A stretch of DNA of 64,000 nucleotides, from positions 1 to 64,000 of the forward strand of contig JAPEVC010000157.1 of the NCBI GenBank assembly GCA_027946555.1, read 5' to 3'. The notes under the pieces are model-generated. The model did not search any database and was not told the DNA's origin. It saw only the letters and a program-made list of their open reading frames with translations. The position numbers and the translations under genes are program-made. The stretch is from Gnomoniopsis sp. IMI 355080. Its lineage: Eukaryota; Ascomycota; Sordariomycetes; Diaporthales; Gnomoniaceae. This document shows, one piece after another, positions 34,139 through 45,996 of the stretch (positions are counted from its first letter, which is position 1; each line of letters begins with the position of its first letter).

Positions 34139-36794
34139 ATGGCCGCGCCAAATCCCGGGTCAAACTTCGACATGCCCTCGACCGACGCGCCTGTGGGCCC
34201 TTCTAGCAATGCGCCGAGGAAAAGGAAAGGGCATCGTGCGGGCAAGAAGAAGAAGCGGGACAGAAGAAAGTCCTTTGCGATCACGAACGACGAGATGAAC
34301 CACGACGAGGGTATGAGCGCCAGCATGGCAAATCCTAGCCAGAGCTTCTATGGCCAACGGCATAATCTAAGCGGGACGAGCATCGACAGCGAAACATTGC
34401 TAGATCACAGGTACGATCTTGCCGTTCTGCCCCGAGATTCATCAAACCTGTCTGACAACTTGGAATTTAGAGAACAAACTTATTTCATGCGCCCACGGCG
34501 GCCTTCAAATGCTCACCAATCTCCCGCGATTCATCAGTCAGCTCAAAGTATTGGAAACCTCAAGGTTATACACGGAGGAGAAAGTGCCGAAGAGGATAAC
34601 AATGGCGCCACGAACGAACGCGCACCTCTCCTGTCTACTGCAGATCGATTGCGTTCTGAGCCCGCCATGTCATTTGGCGCATTCTCTCCAACCGACACAG
34701 GCCGGGGTCAGTCGTCTCAGGGGCAGGACTCGAGCAGAACGAGTGGCAGGAGGGACTTTACGATGACCAACACGTTTAATAACAGCAGCTACGATGTCAA
34801 TTACCCACCATCGATACCCGGTTCTCCAAGGACTAGGGCGGCCGACAGGGATTGGAGACTCGAGGATGCCATGTTGATTGATGAGCTCGACTTGCCTGGC
34901 TCTCCACACCACGACGGCAGCTTCACAGACCAGGGCTCTCACCGGACATCGAATCCCAAGACACCGACAACTCCGTTCGAAAGACGGCATACCTTTGACT
35001 TTCAGGCTCAAGAAGATGTCTGCTTTCCCCATGAAGGAGAGTCCGAGATGGGAGATGAGGAAGTGCGAGCGCGACGGCATCAGCGGGTGCGTTCTCGGAA
35101 ACGTCGCATCAGAGGGCCACAACTTGCATTCCTCGAAGAATTCGCTCATTTTGAAAAGGAAGGGCGCAGCGAGGCAACCAAAGCCAAGAAGATCACGGAG
35201 CCTCAATTGATCAACGGAAGGCTACGCCCCATCCAGAAGGGCTGGTATCAGCCTGAGGAAGACGCCCCGTACCGCTTTACGTACTTCAACGATGAATTTC
35301 AGACCACGATTCACAGTTCGACCATATCCGAGCTTGTACAATCCGAGGGACAAGGGAGCAGCTTCCGAGAGCTATTCATACCGGACAGGCCAATCTTAGC
35401 AGACACATCAGATTCCGAGAGCGACGACGACGATGTTCAGCAATATGCTTCTGACCTTCGGAGGTCTCATCTCAGCCCTCTAAATAGCGGATCCAAGGAT
35501 CCTACACGCCAAGCTTCAGTCGCGGGTTCAACCCATGGTGCTTCAGACCAGGCGCGCAACGGGACATTTTCTCCAAATCCAAGCAAAGCCCAAGGAGGCT
35601 CACGGAATTCACGACAAGGGTCTGGTGAGGCCACTCCCGTGCACCCGAGGTCTGTCGCATCTCCTCCACCACAGAAGGAAGAGAAGCCTGTGAGGTATGG
35701 AGAACGGCCAGTCTGGTGGTTGGATGTTCTGAGCCCGTCCGACACCGAAATGAGGGCAATTGCCAGGACATTTGGTATTCACGGCCTGACGACTGAGGAC
35801 ATCATGATGCAAGAAGCACGCGAGAAGGTCGAGTTATTCCAACACTACTACTTCGTCCATTATCGGACTTTCAACCAGGACCCGAGTAGCGAGGATTATC
35901 TCGAGCCCATCAACCTATACATCGTGGTGTTCAGGGACGGTGTCCTCAGCTTCCACTTTTCTCCTACACCGCACCCAGCCAATGTTCGGCGGCGAATCAG
36001 AATGCTGCGCGATTACATGTTCCTCACACCAGACTGGATCGCGTATGCGATCATTGATGATATCACCGACGTATACCAGCCACTCATCCAGAGCGTCGAA
36101 GAAGAAGTCGATGAAATCGACGCCGACATTGTCAGGCTTCATGCGGAAGAGGATCCCAGAAAAATCAAGTTGAAGAACGAGAAGACAATAATCAGCGATG
36201 CGAGATCAACCTCTTCGAGCAGCACGTTTGTCGAGACTGGAGCTGATATGCTCCGACGGGTGGGAGAATGTCGGAAGAAAGTCATGGGCCTCTACCGTCT
36301 GCTGGGCAGCAAAGCCGACGTCATCAAGGGCTTTGCGAAACGATGCAACGAGCAGTGGGAGGTGGCACCGCGCTCTGATATTGGTATTTACCTTGGCGAC
36401 ATCCAGGATCATATTGTGACAATGACCGGGAACTTGAGCCACTATGAAATGTAAGCCATTCCCTCTGCCCCCCCCCCCTTTTCATAATCCTGCTTTTGCA
36501 CTACTAACACCACACAGGATCCTCGCCAGGTCTCACCAAAACTACCTCGCCCAAATCAATATTCGCATGAACGAGCGCGCAGAGCAGACCAACGACGTTC
36601 TGGGCAAGCTCACCGTGCTCGGTACCATCGTCTTGCCCATGAACATCATCACGGGTCTTTGGGGCATGAATGTCTGGGTTCCCGGTCAAGAGTACGAGGG
36701 GAATCTCACCTGGTTCTGGTGTATTACTGCGGGCTTGCTTTTGTTTGGACTTGGTTGTTTCCTGATTGCCAAGAGGATATACCGGATCGTGTAA
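34139..36794 (+). CDS. CorA-type divalent cation transporter (ALR1/MNR2 group)
   Basis: Two exons, 34139-36450 and 36518-36794, joined by a 67-nt intron (GTAAGC...CTAAC...ACAG, phase 2), encode 862 residues. The first ~510 residues are disordered and basic/Ser-rich, with a Lys/Arg cluster near residue 30 (GKKKKRDRRKS). The CorA core starts around YGERPVWWLDVLSPSD and includes the long stalk helix (IQSVEEEVDEIDADIVRLHAEE). The intron falls just before the pore helix. Exon 2 carries TM1 with the family signature GMN (TGLWGMNVWVP) and TM2 (CITAGLLLFGLGCFLIAKRI), then ends. ALR1 takes up Mg2+ at the plasma membrane and MNR2 releases it from the vacuole; which applies is not decidable here. The ATG at 34139 is used because the frame upstream of it begins only with TTG. 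Confidence 0.92.
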
Positions 36795-37865
36795 GAAAAA
36801 CATTGCCTCAGACTGTCGCTTTTTCTCTTTTGTGTTTCGGAGAACAAGATTTGGAAATCTTGCACATGGCGTGGCGTGGCCGCATAGCGATAATGCGTTC
36901 TTGAAATAATGCGCACAGCAGATGCATAGGTCTCGGGGTACAAACGGCACCTGGGACTAACATATTCAATGACCGTCTTTGGAGATATGACAAAGAAGCT
37001 TGTCTAAAGCGCTGCGCGGAGCTGGATACAAGACTTGAGTGGCTTGGGAAGCAAACTCTGGGGGCGCAGTCCCTCGCCTCTTCTTCACCAGCTGCTGCTT
37101 ACATGTACACACACATTGGTAAAACACGTAGATAATTTGAAGTCGGGTGGTTTATTTGATTACAGTAACCACGCTTAATCCTTGGGCGAATTTGTGCGAG
37201 ATGATATAATTTTCACTCTTATTTTCTGGTCATTCAGTCCATTTCGCTCTGAGTTGAGTATGCCACCTTTTCCCATCCCAGCCACGCTGTAACGCCTCCG
37301 CTATCAACTGCTGCAAATTCATGCCCAGTCTCATCGATAATGCATATAAATTCTGTGTTAGCCCCAACTCAACTGAGTGGATACAGGTGCCAAGCTGCCC
37401 TCATCGTGCAATAGCGTAAAACTACACAAATCCTCTGAAACGTCCACCTGGAAGCGAGTGGAATCTCCTCAAGTGACGACGAAGGTGCTTCAAAAATTTC
37501 TTGTGGTCTGATTTGTAGAGCGCCAGGTCCCGACGGGCTTCGCGAAGCTTTGGATTATGGGGGTCCGAGCCGAATTCTATTTCCGTTTCCTAGATCGCGA
37601 TCATGATCGATAGGTTCCTCTTGCGGTTCCACATTGCACGCTCACAAAAGCCGTAAAGTATTCCGCAAAGGTCTCGCAAGTTGCATGTTGCGGGTGACTC
37701 CAGGTCATGCTCGACCAAGAACTCTATGAGTAGCTCCAGGCGCACTGCACTCCAGAACCAGAGCTTTAGCTGAGTCCAAATTTGGTCTTCTGCTCGGTGG
37801 GCGCGAAGACTCCAACAGAGGTCTCTCCTTGGCAGATACCCTGTCTCTCCGATTTCGTGAGCCGT
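36795..37865. other. Intergenic between convergent genes
   Basis: 3' flanks of the CorA and rna15 genes. No gene, repeat or RNA is recognised. Confidence 0.45.
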
Positions 37866-38903
37866 CTAAGCTCGCTGGCCAGAGAACTGTGCACGCAGTT
37901 GCAGGATCTGGGCCCGTTCCGCCTCGGGCAGTGCTGCAATCACCTCATCGGGCAGAGAGAGCACCTGTTGTATGAGCGCATCGGAGTTCGGATCAGGCGC
38001 GGGTGCGGCGGGGGCCGCAGGCTGAGCCACTGGTGTAGGCGCGGCGGAGGGAGGCGCGGCATAGCCTACGGGCGCAGGAGGGTAGGCAGCCGGTGCGGGT
38101 GCCGGCGGCGGGGCCGACCCGGGCTCGAGGACAGAGTTAATGGCCTCGGGGCTGACCAAACCCATGAGGAGCAGGGCCTGGAAGACGGCGTAGGAGAGCT
38201 GGGGCGCCTGAGTGAGCAGGTCAGAAGCGCGCGAAGGATCGTTGACGCAGAGCTGCTTCATGGAGGAAAGGATGTCGAGGAGCTGGGTGGGCGGTAGGGT
38301 GTTGAGGGTGCGCGATATGTGGTCGGTAACGCTTACGCCAGGGGGCAAGGTGATACCGGCTGGAAGCGGCGGGAGAGGACCACCTGAAGCAGCGTCGGCG
38401 CCATTGGAGGCGGGTGGGTTGTTGTAGGGATTGGCGTTACGCGACTGGGCTGGATTGTGGGAGCCCTGGTCATCGTTATTGCCCGAGCCGCCATTGGAGT
38501 CGTTGCTGAAGTCGACGCGCAGCTTGCGACCCATGATGTCGTGATCGTTGAGATTTCGGACAGCGGAGGCAGCAGAGTCTGGAGAAAGGAAGCAAGTCAG
38601 TCTCGTTATGGGATGGAAAGGATGCGTGATTGGGGTATAGGAACAGATATGGAATATGACGTACCTGCGTCTGGATATTCTGCGAAACCGAAGCCCTTTG
38701 GTCGACCGGTATCTCTGTCGTAGACAAGGCGGAAGTTAAGGACTTGCCCTGCGCTGCTGAAGAGTTCACTGATCTGCTCTTCCGACAATCCTGCAAGGAG
38801 GAAATAGTGAGCGCAGCACGGTAGGTTTCAAGACACAGATTCGAGGCTTACCGTAGGGGATGTTGCCCACAAAGACGACGCGAGAGGGAGGCTTGGTAGA
38901 CAT
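37866..38903 (-). CDS. rna15: mRNA 3'-end processing factor CstF-64/Rna15
   Basis: Three exons, 38903-38852, 38790-38665 and 38578-37866, give 296 residues. Introns are 61 nt (phase 1) and 86 nt (phase 1). One RRM spans about 8-86: RNP2 is VFVGNIP at the end of exon 1 and RNP1 is KGFGFAEY in exon 2, so the domain is complete only after splicing. A hinge region follows (VSVTDHISRTLNTLPPTQLLDILSSMK), then a Pro/Ala-rich linker. The C-terminal three-helix domain ends LIQQVLSLPDEVIAALPEAERAQILQLR. The protein binds U/GU-rich RNA at poly(A) sites within CF IA/CstF, bridging CstF-77/Rna14. Length and order of parts are normal. It is divergent from prohibitin-2. Confidence 0.94.
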
Positions 38904-39798
38904 TGTGACTGCGACGTGGGGAACAAGGAGGGTGTATGGCAAAAAGGGGTGGAGCTCAGTAGCCAGCGATGCAGGAAGCTCAAGTTGGCAAGAGGCAATT
39001 CCAGAGCAATGCACAGGTAGAGAGAATCACACTTCAATGGGCTCAAGGCTGAGGCTGAGGAGGGAGGAAGCAGACAACGCAAGACAACTGATGAAGAGTG
39101 GAAGGAACTTGGGAGGTAAGGCACAGCTGGTATTAGTTGGGCTAGAGGTAGACAAGAGCACCTTGATTCCTAAGACACCCAGCAATGTTTTTGTTGACCT
39201 GTCACCTGGTGTTGGTGTTTCCTGCCCTCCACAGTTGCTTGCAAGAAGTGAAGCTGGAGTGTAGTTGAGTTGACGAGGAGTGCGTGCGCATGGCAGTTTT
39301 TGGGAGGCTGAACTAGGAAGTCCAGTCTGTCGCAATTCCTTGCCCTACCCCTGCCCCTGCCTGCAAGCAATGGGAGCTCGGGCAACTGCGAAAATGGATC
39401 CATTCCGTTCCACCCCAGATATTATTATGTACCTATCACTGCGATCGTTGAATGACCGAAGCAACCCATTATGATGACATGGGACTGATCCGATATACTC
39501 AGAAAATCAGTTTCAATAGCAAGCAACGCAATGATAAGCTACAGCAAAGCTTCACTCAAAGTAGATGCTCGAACATTGCTGAGGATGGGCATAGTATTAA
39601 AGTAGAAGATACTTTGCACGGGTGGTCTGTGCTTTCAAGACCCGCAGGCTCTGATCCTGGTTCATGAGCTCAGCATTTTAGTTTGCTACACCATCCGCCA
39701 TCACCACTCACGCCCCATTCAACATTCGATTTCCAACCCCACGTCCTGGACATTCGCGGTTGTGCTGCACTCTGCCAACCTCGCCTTTCGACGTCAAG
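38904..39798. promoter_or_regulatory. Divergent promoter of rna15 and phb2
   Basis: 895 bp between the two starts. CT-rich tracts lie next to both ATGs. No separate gene or operator is recognised. Confidence 0.5.
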
Positions 39799-40856
39799 AT
39801 GTCCAACCAAAACCCCATGAACGATTACTTGAAGAAGTTGCAGCAAGTCGCACAGCAGTCTGGTGGCAGAGGCGGCTTCAACCCCAGGCCTCCTCCAGGA
39901 AGCGGAGGCGTTGCCGCGGGTCTCGTGCTGCTCATTGGCGGTGGCTTGTTCCTCAACAATGCCCTATTCAACGTTGATGGTGGTCACAGGGCGATCAAGT
40001 ACAAGCGCTTAAGTGGTGTGAGCAAGGAGATCTACAACGAAGGTGAGTCCGGACTTACCGGCCCACGAGCGCGAGGCACCTCGGTCTTGTCACTGGCGCT
40101 GACTGTCACCACCAGGAACACATTTCAAGATCCCCTGGTTCGAGCAAGAGATTCTTTACAACGTGCGAGCAAAGCCTCGGAATGTCTCGTCCCTCACCGG
40201 CACCAAGGACCTGCAGATGGTCAACATCACCTGCCGTGTCCTGTCCCGACCGGACATCGCCGCTCTGCCCCAGATCTACCGAACACTTGGTCAAGACTAC
40301 GACGAGAGAGTGCTGCCCTCGATTGTGAATGAGGTGCTCAAGAGTGTGGTTGCGCAATTCAACGCCAGCCAGCTGATTACACAGAGAGAGATGGTAGCAA
40401 GGCTAGTGCGGGAGAACCTCGCACGGAGAGCAGCGCGCTTCAACATCCAGCTGGATGATGTGTCCTTAACAGTGCGTTCTTCAAATATCTGCCCCCATCA
40501 CCGGTTTCCAATGATACTAACATACGTTGTAGCACCTCGCCTTCTCTCCTGAATTTACTGCAGCCGTTGAAGCCAAGCAGGTTGCACAACAAGACGCCCA
40601 GCGCGCGGCATTCGTTGTCGACAAGGCCAGACAGGAGAAGCAAGCCATGGTGGTCAAGGCGCAGGGAGAGGCACGCGCCGCAGAACTTATAGGAGACGCG
40701 ATCAAGAAGAACAAGACGTACCTTGAGTTGAAGAAGCTGGAGAACGCGCGGGCCATTGCGCAAATTATGCAGGAGAACGGAGGCAAGAACAGGCTGCTGC
40801 TGGATGCCGAGGGCTTGGGCCTGAACGTGTTTGAGCAGGTGGATGAGAAGAAATAG
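39799..40856 (+). CDS. phb2: Prohibitin-2, mitochondrial inner membrane scaffold
   Basis: Three exons, 39799-40042, 40116-40471 and 40533-40856, give 307 residues. Introns are 73 nt (phase 1) and 61 nt (phase 0). The N-terminus has a Gly-rich segment and one membrane anchor at about 36-56 (AAGLVLLIGGGLFLNNALFN). The PHB/SPFH domain follows (GGHRAIKYKRLSGV, then THFKIPWFEQEILYNVRAKP and TGTKDLQMVNITCRVL). A long coiled coil comes next (VEAKQVAQQDAQRAAFVV, then ARAIAQIMQENGGKNRLLL). Prohibitins 1 and 2 form ring complexes in the inner membrane facing the intermembrane space, stabilising respiratory proteins and restraining the m-AAA protease. The N-terminal extension and sequence favour Phb2 over Phb1. 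Confidence 0.94.
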
Positions 40857-41390
40857 GCGGATGACAGCGCGATGCAATCTCACCTCTTTGTTTGTGCTCC
40901 GCCTATCGGTATATACCTAAGCGTCAGGGGACAGTCTTCCCTCTATGTAACAGTAATGAAAACCCAAGATATGCCTGGGACTGAACTGGCCAATTATACA
41001 TTGCTGCTGGCGGTTTGTTGCCACGAAGTTTCGTTAAATGTCGTGATGCACATCGTTTCAATGTTCAGCATCAGAAAGGCTGCATAGGAACCCGCAAGTG
41101 ATTGAATCACAGTGCTATTAGGCAATCAGGCAGCGTGCAAGGGGACCCCCACCAACCGGCGGTGCCTGGTTTGCGCCCCTCATTCATCAATGACCTTTAA
41201 GTCCGACGTCGCCAAACTGTCGGCAGGGTGATTTCATCTCCAGCAGCTCAGCACCAACTGATCGTACAGCCAACAACAACTTCCCCAAGCTCTGGTCCTG
41301 CGACATAGCCACTTGTTCTCACCAAAATTCCATTCAAGAGCCATCTTCCTCGTCGTTGTCGCCTACAAGACCCGCAAGCGTCCAGTCAAA
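40857..41390. promoter_or_regulatory. phb2 3' flank and NEDD8 promoter
   Basis: Short gap between two genes on the same strand. CT-rich leader sequence lies upstream of 41391. Confidence 0.5.
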
Positions 41391-41937
41391 ATGCAGATCA
41401 AGTACGCCCTCCATCACCACCCTCTACTACATGCCTCATGCGATCATGGCTGACCTTTTGCGCTTTCCAATTACAGAGTCCGGACCCTGACGGGCAAGGA
41501 AATCGAGCTTGACATTGACGAAGACTTCACCGTACGATCCCATCCATCATCCTACCCCGCGATGCACTCGCTGACCGAAAGTCTATCCACGTCTACAGAT
41601 CCAGCAGATCAAGGAGCAGGTCGAGGAGAAGGAGGGCATCCCACCTGTTCAGCAGCGTCTGATTTACCTCGGGAAGCAGATGTGAGTGTAGCCTTAGCCT
41701 CCACAACGCACGCATGACTATACAAGCGCGTCTTTTCTTCCCCCCTTCCCCCTCCACCTTAGGAAGGGGAGGGGGACGGCCCTACTCCCACCTATCCCCG
41801 AGGCTGTAGTAAAGTGCAACAAGAGCTGACGCCTTCCCCGCAGGAATGACACTCAAAAGGCATCGGAGTACGGCCTGACGGGTGGCGTAGTGCTTCATCT
41901 CGTCCTCGCACTACGTGGCGGCCTGGCCTCTGCGTAA
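41391..41937 (+). CDS. rub1: Ubiquitin-like modifier NEDD8/Rub1 precursor
   Basis: Four small exons, 41391-41401, 41477-41531, 41599-41681 and 41844-41937, give 80 residues. Introns of 75, 67 and 162 nt have phases 2, 0 and 2. The product reads MQIKVRTLTGKEIELDID, then an EQVEEKEGIPPVQQRLIYLGKQM block, then LHLVLALRGG at 67-76. Leu and Ala at the end of LALRGG are the residues that separate NEDD8 from ubiquitin. The four-residue tail LASA must be removed to expose Gly76. NEDD8 is activated by Ula1-Uba3, transferred by Ubc12 to cullins, and turns on SCF-type ligases. The first coding exon is only 11 nt. The third intron holds a pyrimidine/purine-rich block and a competing AG at 41762, but the acceptor at 41843 preserves the protein. 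Confidence 0.95.
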
Positions 41938-42703
41938 TAAAAAAGAAAAAGGAACCGGCCGTTTTGAGCTCGACCCCATTGAAAGGAAGCGAAACCACGA
42001 ACCACCGAGACAACTGCGTAGGGATTGATACCGAAGTGACGGTTTACACGATATGGCACGCCCGAACCTGGCAAACGAGAAGGGAAATGGTCGATCTTCG
42101 GAGTTGAATGGTCAGTATGGGTAGCAACGGGGACAAGTCGGGGGGACTACAGCTTTGGAGGCTCACCAGACGTGAGCGCAACGCTGCAGCATGCACGTGA
42201 AGTATTCTAGGAAGTAGTGGCATGGATGAGGGGGATGGCAAATGTGCAGCATTCGGAGGTTTTGTCAGAGTAATCCATCAGCGTTCTGAAGGCGATCGAG
42301 GCTTAGACATATCAGCTGCTCCTGGGGCGCGTACCATCAGGCAGGCAGGCAATCTTAGAAAGACACGACTTTGAATCTTGCGCTTCTCCACCCGTGGGAG
42401 GGTTCTCAAGACACCATGGGGACCGAAGGCTGTTTCCGGGGTTTCCTAGAAGGTGAACCCGAGAGGTTATGGGGCATAAGCCGTTTCTCATTTCCATATG
42501 ACCCATCCTATGAGCATGTAACGCCGTATACAACAAAGGAGAATCTTTGGGGTATCTTCCGTGTCCCTGGTCCTACTCTACGAAAACTCCTGCGAAATGT
42601 ATGTCCTGTTTGTACCATAATGAAACCTTTGACCACCAACACCATGACAATATCCTCCTATCATTTAGAGAAAACAAAAGCTCCGCATTCCAGTGCGGCC
42701 CTC
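41938..42703. other. Intergenic between convergent genes
   Basis: 3' flanks of the NEDD8 and elongin A genes. A plus-strand frame (42371-42862) runs into antisense elongin A and is taken as a shadow. Confidence 0.45.
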
Positions 42704-44046
42704 CTAGTCCTGAGTACGAGGTCTGGCAACAACTTTGTGAGGCATGAACAGGCTGGGCGCAACCTTGCGCCTCTTGATGGGCGGCGCAACAGGGCGTGCA
42801 GTGTCCTCGTCAGCCGAGGGCGAGGCCGCGGAGTTGCTGGCACTGGCGCTGTCGTCGCTTGACATGGCGTTGCAGCCACGTTTCCTGTACTCAGCTGCAG
42901 GAATAGTGGTTGATTTTGCCGGCTTGGACAGAGCGGCAGCCTTCTCGGTGGCGTTGTAGGACTCGAGGATTTGCTTGTTGCGAGGCGAGGTCCAATCAAT
43001 GCTGACCGAGATGGTGACGGTCCCGTTGTTGTTGGTTGTGATTTTCTTGGTTTCGATAGGCGGCATACCCTGCATCGACAATGGCTTGGAGTTGGCAAAC
43101 ATTCTTCCACTGGTCCGCGCTGGGACTGGTTTCTTGTTGGGAGTGATAGGAAGAGTGGTTCTGACAGCGGCGTTGGTTGCGGTGGGCTTGATGGCGTCGC
43201 CAGATTTGTCGTTGCCGTTGGAGTGGGCAGGAGGGGTGGCACTTCGCTTTTGGGCCGTTTCGTGTCCCTTGATGCGGTCGCTCTCAATAGCGCGCTTCTG
43301 TCCCAGTCTCTTCGTGGGCGCCTTGATGACCTGGTCGATCCTTCGAAGCTCATCTTGGAGGCCCTTGGGAGCGACATCGATCTTGGTTGGTGGCTTGCTG
43401 GCGACGGCTATTGCTTGCTTGCGCAGCATGGCCAGTTGGCGGCTCTCCTCAGCCGCCTTTTGCACGGCGTTTTTGGGGCCACGAGCTGCAGGCCCGCGAC
43501 CACCTGGAGCTCCCCTAATACGAGCCTTGAGAAGCATGCGCGGGTCGGCCAGCAGGGTGGTCTGTTTCTGGGTCTTCTCCTGGTTGAGCTGCATGGTGCG
43601 AGAAGCAAGCTTGGCAGTGTCTTGCCGGAGCTGAAGGACTAGAGACATTGTAAGCAACGCGCTTCATAATGCCTCTCAATTCAAAACTTACACTCCTCTG
43701 CAGCTAGCTTGTCATATATCTCTTCCCAAGAGACGAAAGGGAAGTAGCTGTCCTTTCCGTACTCCTTTTTGTGAGCCTCGATCTTCTCCTTGAGACGATA
43801 GCTGAACTCCTTCTTGCAGAAGCGCTCCCACAAAGTCTCGATCTGGTCATGCTGGAGAAGGAAGGGGGAGTTGGCCTGAATGACCTTAAGAAGGCCGGAC
43901 GTAGGAACGCAACGGAGGATGTCCATGATCGTATCGATTGGTAAGTCTTCAGGAATGTATGTGACTTGGCTGATGTTTGCGATTGCTGTCCTGCGACAAA
44001 GGTATCCGAGAGAAGGAAACCCCATCTTGGCGGTCGGAAACTCCAA
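42704..44046 (-). CDS. ELA1: Elongin A (RNA polymerase II factor SIII subunit A)
   Basis: Two exons, 44046-43692 and 43638-42704, joined by a 53-nt intron (GTAAGT...CTCTAG, phase 1), give 429 residues. The second ATG at 44025 would remove seven residues and is equally possible. The first ~120 residues match the elongin A N-terminal F-box-like domain: IPEDLPIDTIMDILRCVP, then LLKVIQANSPFLLQHDQIET, then LWERFCKKEF. The rest is basic, Ala/Pro/Arg-rich and disordered, ending KVVARPRTQD. In yeast Ela1 pairs with Elc1 and Cul3 in an E3 ligase that removes stalled Pol II. In animals the complex stimulates elongation. The two roles cannot be told apart from sequence. Very GC-rich third positions create long false frames on the opposite strand. 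Confidence 0.82.
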
Positions 44047-44552
44047 GAGCGTTTATATTCTATTGCTAGTGGGGCTGGAAGTTTCCAAAGTGAAATTCGC
44101 AATAGTTCGGCCACGCTAGACAATACTAGACAATTGTTCGCGCAGTCCATGTGATTTCCAGTGCAGTCGATTGCTATTGTTCGAGCTGCAGCCAATGAGA
44201 AAGCGCCGGTAGCGTTCGAATTACGGTGACGATGTCTCCAATTGAAGCCCCACGCGAGGGTTGGAACTCCAAGAATTTTACAGAATAAGAACGGGATGAG
44301 GTTCGGAGAGAATCAATGAGAAGACAATGGGTCGTGTACAAAGTTGAGTGCGCAAATAGAATAATAGTGTGGCATCGTTTCGGTGAGCATCAATGTGTAT
44401 CGGAAACTATGAGAGTGGCATAAGGCCCCAGAACACATGGCTGGCGATGATGTGGTTGGTGATAAGCGGAGGAGTCGTCTGTAAGTCGAGAGGAGGACGT
44501 TCATTAATTAGTTGTAGTCCTCACGACGCTAGATGCACATGGCAACCCGCTA

Positions 44553-44602
44553 AGCAGGGGTCAGGGACGCTCGGGCCATCTTCTGCATCCCTGACCCCTG
44601 CT
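44553..44602. repeat. Perfect 15-bp inverted repeat (hairpin)
   Basis: The arm AGCAGGGGTCAGGGA at 44553-44567 is exactly complementary to 44588-44602, with a 20-base loop. It sits in intergenic DNA, about 500 bp upstream of the elongin A start. The purpose is unknown; it could be a cruciform, a binding site or the trace of a small element. Confidence 0.85.
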
Positions 44603-44805
44603 CCTTCTTGTAGCAGCCGCATACGGTATACTTTGTTGTACGCTGGTCTATAGTCTGCCAGACTGTTGTTAGAATGAAGGTATTATCTTCATTGTAAGGC
44701 TTATATTTGTTATATAAATGGAAGCATAGAAGAGGATATGCTTGGAATGGATTTGGAAGGTTGTTGCTGTACTTGTGTTGGTACAATGTACTTGTTCCAC
44801 AACTG

Positions 44806-44837
44806 CCTACCTACCTACAGGTACTAAGGTAGGTAGG
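44806..44837. repeat. Inverted CCTACCTACCT repeat
   Basis: CCTACCTACCT at 44806-44816 and its exact complement AGGTAGGTAGG at 44827-44837 are separated by 10 bases. Both arms are made of the CCTA tetramer that also appears elsewhere in the gaps of this window. Confidence 0.8.
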
Positions 44838-45996
44838 GGAGTCAACAGATGTATACTATTCAAAATCATTGCACTGGAAAACACTTAGTATTTTGATTTC
44901 TGAATTATGTGGTAAAAGTAAAAGGTTTGTGCAATGTATGTTAGCAGTGTTCCCACAATTTTGATGAATTTGGCTGAGTTTTTCAAGGACACGTACTATC
45001 CGAGAATAAAGTAAGCGAAAGTTTGTAATTATATCACGAACTTGACTGCTGGGTGATCGCGGGGTGATTGTATGGTTGATCAGACTAGTTTTGGACCTGT
45101 AATCCTGCTTCAATTTGACAAAAGCTTGACCTAAGAATCGACTTCGAAACCCGCCCCCCCCTCTCTCCGGAATACGGTAACTATCCCAAGGAGGATGGGT
45201 TTTGGAATCTCAAGTTTCAACATTCGCTATGTAGTCGATACTCCATAAGCAATATTGGAGGCACCTTGTGAAGCATCTGTATCAAATTGTCCTTTTCTAG
45301 GCGCACAAATTACAACATGTAATTATTATTGCCGGATTTTAAACCCGCAGACAAGACGTATTCCCCAATACTTGCAAGTCAACCTTCATAGGATCTATCA
45401 AATTCATTTGACCAGCTAACTCAAACTTGGAGGTTCATCGCATGCCATACACAGATGCTATAATTACCTGCACCAGCCTCTGCATAATGGTCTAGATCTT
45501 GAATCTTATGCTGCTCAGTCTACTGTGAGACAGAATGGAATTTCTCAGATTTGTAGAAGGGGGGGGGGGAAAGAGACCCGAGGCAGTCATTTCTCCGCTG
45601 GTCTAATGATTTATCCTCTTGCAAGTCCTGATCTCCAGGGAACTGAGATGAACTCATCTGACTACTTCAAGCTATTGACAGGCGCAGCATACTTTTAAAG
45701 CCATAGCTCGAAATACTGGAACAGCTCAAGCGGTATATGTAAATGCATGTATAATCTGGTTGGCAGGCTATCAATTCCCAGCCCTGCCAGCCTGCAGCAC
45801 CAGTAAATGGAGCCGCGCGGGCGCGCTAATCCAAATAGAGTATTCTTGCTAACAAGGGTTCTTCAGTCAACTTTCCTCTTGGCTGGGTCCGTGTCCAAAG
45901 ACAATGTAGATTTGTACCTTTCCATACCTTCAGAACGCCCCGAACTCCATCCCATTGCTGCTCACCACCGGAAACAGCAACTTCCAAATCGCAATC

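Larger units (their letters stand above)
44047..45996. other. AT-rich intergenic region with two hairpins
   Basis: Almost 2 kb without a supported gene, the most AT-rich part of the window. It holds two perfect inverted repeats (44553-44602 and 44806-44837) and a run of about eleven G near 45559. The last 150 bases are the leader of the THO gene. Confidence 0.45.

Noticed and set aside
42971..43642. Two plus-strand frames of about 220 codons
   Set aside because: They lie antisense to elongin A and arise from its GC-rich third positions. They contain no domain.
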